Part shown: piece by piece, positions 1-12,000 of the stretch
Position numbering within the stretch: position 1 is the first letter of the stretch
Layout: every line of letters starts with the position of its first letter
Source of the DNA: Pomphorhynchus laevis
Taxonomy: Eukaryota > Acanthocephala > Palaeacanthocephala > Echinorhynchida > Pomphorhynchidae
Direction of reading: 5' to 3'
DNA length: 64,000 bases
NCBI GenBank assembly: GCA_012934845.2
Contig: WNNJ02003050.1
Location: 62,001-126,000 of the forward strand
Notes under the pieces: model-generated
Seen by the model: the letters and a program-made list of their open reading frames with translations, nothing else
Database searches by the model: none
Told to the model about the DNA's origin: nothing
Translations under genes and position numbers: made by a program

Positions 1-9
1 GCTTGTTAG

Positions 10-3000
10 CTGAAGTTTAAATCAACTCTTAGGTCCGAATCAACTCCTTCGAGCAAGTCTTGCCTACTTACGAAACTCAATTGTCTTAGTGAAGCCAGTG
101 CTTATCAAATATTAACCCCTTTGATTAACGCATTAAAATACACGCAATCCACCGAGAAGACTAAGCAAATTTGCCGTCGTATTACCAGTTTAATTGGTTG
201 TCAACCAGGCAATTATTTTAAATTTAGTGAAAGTTTCTTGCAATTGCACAATGAAGTACCATTGGACAAATGGGTTCACAGGTATGAAGTACTTTTTATG
301 GAGATGACATCGTATATTACGTAATTGTTTATCTGTTCACAAGTAAAATATTTACCATGTCCAGCTATTCCAGTATGTTGCCGGTAATAACAACTAGCTG
401 TGTAACTTGTATCAGTTAGATTTATAAAATCAATATTCATTAAAGGTCACTGATTCTGTTTAACCGATAAACTGATATAAACCGGACACGTTTCTTTAAT
501 TCAAATAGTAACAACATGTGTTTGTTAACTAACATAGTGCATTTGGCTGAAAAACACAACTCGATTCATAAATTTTAAATTTACAAACAATCTACTAACA
601 TGTGTAATCATAATTATTTGCAAACAATCGACTATAATATAATTATAATTGAATTATATTACATGTGTAATATAATTATAATTCAAATATATTATACAAT
701 ATTTTATATAGTTTGGATCGTAGGTATCCAAACTATGTAATATATAGTTTGATCAGACTATGTAATAATATACAGTATGATCTTTTAATAATATACAGTA
801 TGATCAAACTATAATATATAGTCTGATCCAATACGTAGTTATTGGATACGTAGCTGATTGGGTCCGACAATACTGAAATGTAGCGTACAGCTGTTGGCTT
901 ATAGATAAGATTAAAGCAGCGTTCGGGATAAAAAACGGTCATAAAAATTTCAATGGTACCAATGACTGCACGGGTATCGGTGGTGGGTGATACACATAAA
1001 CATATATGTATACACGTATACATATATATGTATACACGTATACATATATGTGTACCGCTGTACACACATATATATATTAAATAATATTAAGTCTTGAAAT
1101 ACCATCTTTAATTATTTACTCATCGTAAATCTGAAATTAAAAATATGTAAAAACATTTGGTAAAAATTTCGAATATTGGTATTTTAATGAAGTCATTTAC
1201 TACAAACACAGTCGAATCTATATTGTGATGCACATATTATACAAAAATACCGATATTATTATCTTATTTTTAATTTTATATAATATTTTAGCATCAATGT
1301 ACCGGATCGCAATGTTGAACACTAATCCGTTCATTCTTCGAATGATATTTTTAATATCTTGCTTACCTTTCTTTTTGCTTAACAACACACAGTGCTATGA
1401 TTTTCTAAAAGAAAACTAAGATGTTTTTATCTTTACCATGAAAATTGTTTTAAAGGTTATTACATTAAATCCTGCAAAAAGAAAACACATATTTATATAA
1501 AAATAAATATAATCTTTTACTTTGTTAAACTTATTATTTAAAGTAATTATAAAAATTATACTATAGCAAACGTTTGATTATAATTATTTACCAATTAATA
1601 AAACGAATGATTTTCTAATTTGGAACAATAAATGTTTAACATTGTCATTGCGTTGAAATTTAATTTAATAAAGAATTAAGTAACATATATTGTTTTAAAG
1701 CGTTCCAAAGTTGATATCTGTTCTGAGCACGCGCAACCAAGATCAAGCTTTATTCGATGTTACTCGAAATTTGTGCCACCATTTCCCGATGCTGTCTTTC
1801 CAACATTTATATCCCCTTACCAGGCAGGCAACATCTAATAATAAACTTAGAAACCTTCAACATGAAATTGTTGAATCAAATACGAAATGTATTATCAGTA
1901 AAGCGTTTTTTGACTGTCTTTCCGAAATGCCTGAACTGAAACTCAATAACGTGGTGGACAAATGTGAAAGGATAACTTTTAAGCTTATTGAGTTCATTAA
2001 AAAGAATCACAAAGGTATTTTTGAACTAATATTAGTGATATCTACTTGTACGTTTACATTTCAATTTCAATTCTCATAAACTTTCAATTTATGAGTAGAT
2101 AAAAATAAAAATAAGGTGTATTTTGACTTTAAATGATTGTAAACTAATGATTTATAGTAAAATAATTTCAAACTGATCATGATCAGCATAAATATCTAAG
2201 GGTATAGTGTCACGCACGACGTGCTAATAACCAGGTCATTTTCGCGTAGAGTTATATTATTTCACAGACATCTTCACTCGTCTCAGACAAAGTTTCTCAA
2301 ATTTCGAAATCACAATGATTTGAAAGTTACCGAATCAAATTCGGTACTTATGAATTGTTGTAAGATCGAGACTTACTATCTGACTATGTTTGTTATATTT
2401 CAAGTCTGAGATCAGCTCTGGAAATAGTGAGTCTTGATTCTATTTAATACAATGGGAGGGCGTAATGTACTTGTTGGTTTGTTTTTCTCATTTGATGTCA
2501 TGATTTTACTACTCTAAACATTATGTACCTCTTCACCTCATATTCCTGATTTTTTACACTCTAAAAAGCTTTGCTAGTATCGATTAACGCGGGTGTTCAT
2601 AAGTGTGTTTATTGGTTTCTCGATTTCTCGTGTCAGGCAGTTTAGTTATAACTAAATCCATAATTTTAGTTTGCATTCTTACAATCAGTAGGATTGCTTA
2701 TCAATTAAGTTAGCTTGTAGGTGGCAAATTTAGCACTTGAGTTCACTTACGCAATTAATCAATTTTCGATGAATTTTTAATATAATCTCATAATCAATTC
2801 GTATATTTGCGATAATAGTATAATTGATATGTTCTTTGTGAATAAATAATCTTTGCTAATCGATCGAAAACATCAATCGATTTGACGCATAATGACTCTG
2901 AACAACTGATTACATCAAGATGTATTGACGCATAACGACTCTGAAAAGCCGGTACTGGCCAGTTCCTGTAGAATCATTTGATTGAAGCGGATTAATTCTG

Positions 3001-6000
3001 TATCTTTGCGATAGTAAATTATTTTCATCTTGTGAATAATGTAAGTTGTTTCGTTACCTTCTGCCATCTGCGAAGTTGTTTCGTTATCTTCTGCCATCTG
3101 CGAAGTTGTTTCGTTACCTTCTGCCATCTGTGTACTATCATCTATCAAAGAAGTACAGAAATACTTCGATGGATCCTGAAAAATTATTTCTGATTTTTTA
3201 CCATCCGCGATAAATAAACTCAAAACTAATGATTTTTACTGTTTCGTAAAATATCTAGTTGATCTATTTGTCTTATAAACTCTATCTGTGCACTGCAGTG
3301 GGCGGATTTGAAATCAATATAATTATTCAGTAAATCTCTCCTACATTTGTATTTCAATCGAATGGTATTCGACTTTTTAATTATTAGTTGTTACTTAATT
3401 AATTTAAAAAATTCAATTAATTTGTCTTACTCCAATTGAAAGTGTTTTATTTTTAACAATTGTTATAATATAACAATTGATAAAAAATATATAAATAATT
3501 AATATAAAAAATATATAAAAAATATGAAAAATATATTTTATTTTGTTTTAATAAAATTGAACTTATTATTTATATAATTAATCAATTAATTATATTAATT
3601 TAGTATTATAATTTATAAATTTCTTTGAGTTATTCGTAAAAACTGATAAATTAAGTTATATCGATTTAAACGATTTAAATAACGTTGGAGAATATATATA
3701 GATTTTATTTTATGGATTGTATTTTAATTAATATGCTTTTTGTTTTAAATTGTAATTTTCATAATTAAAATAATGATTATTAATAATAAAAATAATGTAT
3801 TTTCATTTTTAATCAGCTTTAGATTTTAATCAATTTTAATTTTAAATAAAATATTGTTGCTTTAAGAACATAATCTTTATTGCCAATTCATAATTTTAAT
3901 ATCTGCAATCTTCTATCTAATATTGTCGTATAAATTATACAAATATTTTTTATAAATTTTTAGGACCAGGTTTATTTTCAGAATACGAGTAGACATTTTC
4001 TTAATTAACACGTATTGTTTAAATTTGATATTAAATTTTTAATTTAATAGAAATAACTTTTATAGAATTTAAATTTTCACGACAATATTTCTTTGCAAAT
4101 TTTAGTATGAGCAAAAAAATTAATTTAAAAAATTAATTTTTAAAAAAAATTATTTCAAACAAGTAATTTTCTAATCCATATCTAATATATAAATTAATTT
4201 CTTTTAAATCGTAGCTTATATTACCTGATTTTGTAATGTATTTAAAAATCTACTCGAATTAAATTTAAAAATAACTTGGAATATGTCAATATATTTTAAA
4301 AGTTTGCATTTTTACCTAAAGGTGTGGATATTTCGAAATTTCTCGTTCCATTTGAAATCAAGCAATTAATGGTAGAAATTAATGAATTGTGCAATAATAT
4401 TCACAACTCGGGAACAGAAGATGAAAAAAGTATTGCTGACATGATAATTTCGGACGGAGGAATTCCGTAATTGCGTATTTAATTTTATATTTTCAATTTA
4501 TTACGTTTCGAAATTGTAGGAGCTTTGATGACATTACTGCAAAAGCGTTCATTACAAGACTTCAAAGATGGATACACAGAATTAGACAAACGCTTCAATA
4601 TAAAATTGAGAATCAAAATAGCATCCAGCGTTGGAATAGCCGACTTTTAAAAATCTGTATGATAGGAGACGTAAATATCCCTAACCAATTTCAAAGAGTA
4701 AGTTTATTTACACTTCGCAATGAAGTTTTCTGAATGCTTAGATTACGGCATAAGAAACAAACAGTTGATAAGCAAACAAATGCTGATATGTTAATTAATT
4801 CTGTGATTAGGCATAATAAATTAAGATAATTTATTATGTCTAAGCATTGGATTAGAATTAGAAATGATCACAAAAAATGATCTCCAGATAAAGTGATTGT
4901 GTCTCTTATTGTATTTGTTTCTCAGTGTATGTTTAAATATTAGCATCGTCATTTTTATAAATTGATTAATAAATAACAGTCGATGTATCAGAATATGATT
5001 AGAGGTCATCAGGAGGAACATAATCGTAAAAAATCAGTTTCAATATTATATAAAATGTATACAAAAAGTCTTGGTTTATTTTACACAGCAAACTCGGAAG
5101 ACTATATCACCTTTCTCATCGAGCAGTGAGGCTTTAGAACACGCTTCCAGAGAATATCGTCAACATATCAAATAGAGTGCACTTCAAGAAAACGCTAATT
5201 ACATGGCTCTGCACAGATTCTAATTTCAATATCCTGTATCCGGATTAAGATTTTGCTGACATAAAATTGGTTTTAACGTGAACAGACAAAACAGCTGCAT
5301 GGCTATAGTCTTGTATGTTATCGATTATATCATTAAAATTGAAACAAATTATTGTTAGCAAACCTCACTTTTAAAAAACATTTCGAATAGTTGAGCTAAA
5401 TATGTAAATTATCGGTAATTTGTTCTAATTTTTAATCATAGTTTTGCTTTGCGATAATTATATAATGTAGAATAGGATGTGATTGTAGAGTTTGTACCGA
5501 TCGTATGCGAAAAATATCATATCATATGCCATTGCAATTATCCATATGTCCAACGGCAGACAAATGCATTATTTGCTGTACACAATTCAAAGTATAATAC
5601 TAAGTTTTTGTTTAGAAATGATAGTAACATTTATAAATTAAATGAAATACATGATTGTTTATTCACCTGTAATATTAGACAGAGCAAGTTTTACTTCAAT
5701 TTGTACTGTGAGTGTGAAATTTTCCATTTGACTAAACTTTGACTAAATGGTTGATGAATAGGTAATTGAATGGTTGTTAATGAATAGCTTTAATCAGGAA
5801 TAGTTAATTTTTATTTTTGACCAAAATAGTTTTAACTTTGGGTTGTTTTAGTACGTCAAAGAACTACATGCTTCGTTCGTATCACCGGTAATAAAAATGG
5901 TTTGGAAATATGAAAAAGTATTCTATCAAATAACGATACGTGCTGTTACGGGAAAAGTATTAATTCTTTCTAAAATATTATATTAATAAAATTATAATAA

Positions 6001-9000
6001 AATGATTTTTAGATTATTTACATTAATGTACATATAATATGATAATTATAGCGGAAGCTGATGAAATATTGGAATATTTTTATTCCCATATATTTTGTAT
6101 TATATAAATATCTAAATATGTCAATCGTATGGTTTAAAATAATATATTTTGTATGATAAACGCTTTGTGTTAAATTGTGGTAGATGCGCGTATTTTATTG
6201 CACTAGAGTGAAAGGCATTCCTCATTACTAACTTGACCGCTTTTTTAATAAATTTATAATAATAATTTATAATAAATAATTATATTAGATTTTATACAAT
6301 TTATATTTATATCACGTTAAAATTTAAAATTGAAATTTAAAATAAAAGTCAATTGTTATAAATTGACTAATAAATAACAGACGTTGTATCAGAATAAGGA
6401 TTAGATGTCATCAGGAGGAATTACTAAGTTATCATTTTTCGGCCCCTATTCATCTACCCAACATAGTAGCTAACTCAAATACACGCTAACGACGTATTTC
6501 CTCTGATGAAATGTGATTCTTTAGTTTACTTTATTCTAATACAAAGCACATTATTTATTACCCATAAAATTAGGTAATTTGGTTTTTTATATTTTAAAAT
6601 TATAAGAAAAAATTCATTAAACTTGCTAGAAAATTAGCAGAAAAATATTTGTATCCGTATTTTAGTATTGGTATATTAGTATTTCAGTATTTCAATATAT
6701 CAGTATTTCAATGCATAGTTTCAGAGGTCATATTACTGGGAAACAAAGTTCACAGATCAATAATAACTTGTTAGTAGAACAAATCAGATCAGATAACTGA
6801 GTCCACTTATTTTATACGATATATAAATATAAAATATGTAAATATTAAATAATTATAGAACATTATTATACAAAGTCCACAGATCAATAATAATTATATA
6901 AGATTTTATATCTTATATAATCTAGTATATATCTTATAATCAAGTATACATAATTTCGGTATTTCTGATAGAGGTTATATTACCGGGAAAACAAAGTTCA
7001 AAGGTATATAATAACAAGTCAGTAGAACAAATCAGATACGATATATAAATAAAAATAAAATTAATCGATCTTAAAATCTATTATTTTTGATAAATGATTA
7101 AAAAATTATATGATAATAAATTATTAAATCATTCAATATTTTGGAAATAATAAAATAAATAAAAATAAATATATATAAATTAAAAATAAAGATAAATAAT
7201 AATTATATAAAATTTTATACAATTTATATTTATATCGAGTCAAAATTGAAATTTAAAATAAAAGTCAATTTTTATGAATTGACTAATAAATATCATACGA
7301 TGTATCAGAATAAGGAATATAGTTCATGAGAAGGAACTACTATGTTGTCATGTTTTGGTAAAAGTGTTACATCAAATTAGAACACATAGATTCCAAAAAA
7401 GGCAGATTTAGAATCTATGGCACCACAGCGATGATAAGATGGAAAAAGTGTTCGAGAACCACTGATCAAAATATCAATCACCAGTCAATTTCTAAATAAA
7501 CAACTTAAGGTAGATTTCTCTCAACAGATTTAGATTGATTAGAGAATCAGATCAGATAACTGAGTCTACGTATAAGTAAAATAAATAATAAATAATTACA
7601 TAAGATTTTATAGAATTTATATTTTTTATCAAGTTAAAATAAAAAAATTGAAATTTATTTTTGCATTGTTAGTTTACTGATGATAATTGCAGTAGTGATC
7701 TAAAATTTGTAACAATAAATTTTAAGTTGACTTCTATCGATTAGTTTAATTTTTAATTTTTTTAACCAATGGAGTCTGCTTATACAATAATATTTTATAG
7801 AATTTATATTTATATCAATTTAGAATTTAAAATTGAAATTTAAAATAAAAGACAATTTTTATGAATTGACTTATAAATAACAGACGATGTATAAGAATAA
7901 GGATGAGGGGTCATCAGGAGGAATTGTTGTTATCATGTTTTGGCCTCTTTTCCTCGACCTAACATCGCAACGGAGCCAAATACATGATAATGGCATATTT
8001 CCTCTGATGGAATTTAAGAATAGGCTAGAGGTCATCAGGAAAAAGTCATATTTATTTCCATATCTTTTAAATTGTTGACATCTAATTTAGTATTCTTTCT
8101 GATTATAGAAATATATATATTTGCTTGGACATCCCAACCACAATTTTGACACTTCTCTCCTTGCAACTGAGGCCATTCAGTCCATAATGCTTGACTTTAA
8201 TTATCGATTACAGCGATTTCAGGTGTGATATTTTTCGTCGGTATTTGTATTTTAATTTAGATAAACACAGGGGTCGCGGTCTCGCTGGCTTAACCTGCAC
8301 GTACCACTTTGTCAGTCGTTAGGCAATCGAATTATATTTCAAGATTTTAATGATTCAGTCTGTCTAATGGAAATATTACGAAAGGTATTTAATTACATAG
8401 GTAATAAATGTATTTATTTCAACATCGCACAAAAGATTTTCATGTCGATATGTTATAAAAAGGCAACTTATAACGTATAAGGCAACGATATGTTAAAGGC
8501 AACTCTTATGATAAACCGTTAATGATAAATCATTACTAAAGTAATGATTTATCAATAACAAAAAAATAATTAAAATATTTGCATTTAAAAGATATTTGAT
8601 AATTCTTTGATAAATTTAATGATATTTTATATTAACAAAATATATTAATAAAATATATATTAACTTCATTAATCCTCATTAATTAACAATATATTTTAAA
8701 TTTAAAATATTTTGGGTCTGTTAATATTATATAAATATTAAACTGCTTTTATTCTTTTAAAATTTCAAAAAGTAGCTTCTTAACATCGAGATTTTATAAT
8801 TAAAGATAATCGAAACTTGTTATCTTCTCTATATTTTTAATTTCGTTAAAATAATCTGATGACCAAAATTAAAAATTTTCAATTTATTTTCTACTTTTAA
8901 TTTTCTACTCTTGATTTATTATTAAAATATCTGTATTTAAAAAATATTTGTATTTTTATAGAGCTTCGAAAATGACGATAAGAACAATTCACTTTCAGAT

Positions 9001-12000
9001 CTGCTTTGTAAATACTGTAAATTCGCCAGTGCCGATTTTGACAATGAAACTAAGAAAAAAGTCTATGCACGATTGATTCCTGATAATATCGTTCAAGAAT
9101 GGGCTACAAATTTATTTCCAAGTAGCGAAACGTATTTTGTTTTTCGTAAAATGGTATCAATCAGTTACTTTCGTTACCAAATTAATACTTTATCTTACTA
9201 AAGTTAGCGCGAAAAGATGCCGTTCTAAGCTTACTACAAATAATCTTTAATTGGAAGCCGTTTGATGCAACGTCAACTGTCATTACGCCGTCATTATGCA
9301 GCATACATAATGTTAATTATAATGCATTTCGATTGAACATGACATCAGGTATTTAATAAATCGAAATATTTTATTTAGAACTTTATTAAATTACCAGCAA
9401 AGATAAATCGAAATATTTTATTTAAAAAAAATATTAAAATTTAAAAGAGTCTAGAATTCCTCTACCACAGTTTAGTTTATTGTAATAAACACATTGTAAA
9501 TGTGTTTATGTAAATGTGTACAATATATTTATATATTGTAATTTATTGTTATATATCATCACCAGCACCAATTAAATGATCTGATTTAAACGTTGAAAAC
9601 TGTTCAAAGTTTAAACAGTGTTCAAAGATTGAAAAACTGAACTACTTTCAATCTGAATCATCAGATAAAATTTAGCAGTCGCTCTGTTATTATGAGCGCA
9701 TGCTAATTAATTAATTATTTAAATTTAAACATGCGCTCTGCATATTTGTTACACCTGCCCTGAGACATACACCGATGTACTCATAAATAAATCACTAAGT
9801 TCTCCTAACAAGGGGGCATAAACACCAAGCAGCATTCTATATATCAACTGGGATATAGATGATGGATAATAAATAATATACTTTGTATTAGAATAAGATT
9901 CTTTATAATCAAGTTTTATCAGCGTAAATACGTAATTAGCACTTGATTGTCCCCGATGCTATGTTGTGTCGAGGAATAGGGTTCGAAACCTGATACCATA
10001 GCCATTTTGATGACCTTTAATTCTTATTCTTAAACATCGTCTGTTAGCTATTGGTAATTTCATTAAAATTGATTTTTATTTTAAATTTCAATGTAAACCT
10101 GATAAAATAGCAGTTCCTCCTGATGACTTCAAATATTGATTCTGATACATCGTCTGTTATTTATTAGACATTCACAACAATTGACTTTTATTTTAAATTT
10201 ATTATTTTTGATAATAGTCAATTTATAAATTTAACAATTATTATTATTTAAAATTATATAAGTATTTATTATTTAATTATTTAAATTTTATTTATTTCAT
10301 CTATATTTTTATATATAATAGGTAGAATCAGTTAGTTGATATGATAATAAACCTGTTTTTGGCTCTCTTTTGGCCATAAACGCATATATAAGAAACGTCT
10401 ATTTTTAATAGATGTGTTTTAGTATAAAACGTTTTACGATATATTTGTATTGCAATTTAAATGTATTTCTATTAAATTGATAAATTTCTATATTTCCGTA
10501 TCTATTCACATGTCTTTAATAAATACTGAAATTTACACAATTCATGAATCGCTTTCTATTAATAAAATGTAATATTAATTTTGATTTCTATTTAAAATTT
10601 ATAAAAACATATTGCCGTTTTCGATTTTTTATTACCGATTTGCCGGTTTTAATCTTTGTAAAATAAATACAAAGTTTTTATAGTCAAAGCATATTTTATG
10701 TTGTTTTCGTAATACATTTCAGAGAAATATTCCAGCATTTCAGGGTAATATTAATAATCACGATTGAACTGATATTTACACAATTCAAGAATCGCCTTTT
10801 TATTTATAAAATTTAATTTATATTTATAAAATTGTCAACAATTTTATAATTCAGCAATTTGCTGATTAAGCTATTCAATAAATATTATTTATTTGTTAAT
10901 AGTTTATATTAATTGATATTCTATTAATCTACATATCGTATTGTTACGAGAAACATATTATAAATGTATATTTATATACATTTTTATACATTTAAATGTA
11001 TATTTTATATATACATAAATTATTTCATATATAAATGTATATTTTGTATATACATAAATTATTTTATATATAAATGTCTATTTTATATATATTTTATAAT
11101 GTATATTATAATCAATCGAATACTAAATTCAATTACTCGTTATGTAAATCCTTATCAAAGACATCATTAATGCTGGTTCATTTTATCATTAAAAACGGTT
11201 CATTATATAATTAAAAATGATCATTTTATCATTAAAACCGTATAATTTCATCATTGAAAAAGACTCATTTACATATAAACAGTTGTGTTATCATAGCATG
11301 TTCATAGATTTCAATGTTCCATTTCGACTGGGTCAATCAATGGAAAGATTTTACGGTGAATGGACTTTACTTGGACCGTACCAGTTTTCATTTGTTGCAG
11401 CTGCGAAGGCATTTATTCGTCCAACAAGCGAAGAATTACAGTGGATGCTTAGAGAGAACTTTTTGATACTTAAGTTTCAGGTAAATTTATTTTGTTTTTG
11501 TATATTTTTTCGTTCTTTATGTTTTAATTCGCATTCATTTTCTTACCATTATGGTCTTGATAATGGTTGCCATTTTATATGATGAAAGTAGTAGGAACAT
11601 CATGTAGAAATGTTCATATTGTAAAATTCCTGACTATTCATACAAAATAGGGATGGTAATTTATTAAATCCCTGTTTTTGAATTTCATCAAAGCAACATG
11701 ACGTCATCTTCTATTGAAGCGTTATCTGCCCTTGCTCTTAAGTGCTTGGTCTAGCATGTGTTGATTTGATGAAGAACATGTATCGAAACCTGATAACACA
11801 AAAATTCGGTAAATTCTTCATTGGATTAAAGTTTCTTTCAGGGATATGATTAAAATTGCGAACAAGTGACCAAACAAATCACGTCATTTTTAGAATATGA
11901 CATGAAACATTTTAAAAAAGTTTTTGTTTACACAGCTTTTGAAATGTCTAAAAAATTGTTAACCTCAATTTATTATGAATAAATAAATTTATTCATAATA

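Larger units (their letters stand above)
5957..8961. other. TRRAP intron carrying family A repeats
   Basis: Large intron (donor GTATTA at 5957, acceptor TTTTTATAG at 8961). It holds three same-strand copies of the structured repeat described as family A, plus 5' extension segments around 6660-6850 and 6950-7060 (the block with TTATATTACCGGGAAAACAAAG). 8080-8960 is plain AT-rich sequence in which I see nothing. Confidence 0.6.
9349..11307. other. TRRAP intron with minus-strand family A copies
   Basis: Intron between the exons ending 9348 (phase 1) and starting 11308. It holds a family D repeat, two overlapping minus-strand family A pieces and a 38 bp minisatellite. 10330-10960 is AT-rich with no feature I can name. 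Confidence 0.55.

Noticed and set aside
733-1065. 110-codon minus-strand ORF
   Set aside because: Encoded by a palindromic TATACACG microsatellite and AT-rich inverted repeats; composition (Tyr, Ile, Cys, His) is dictated by the repeat.
2915-3223. Minus-strand ORF with SQMAEGNETT repeats as a gene
   Set aside because: Lies antisense in a TRRAP intron, is driven by a 30-bp minisatellite, and has no homology or splice context.
10964-11170. Tyr/Ile/Phe-rich ORF
   Set aside because: Product of a 38-bp AT minisatellite.
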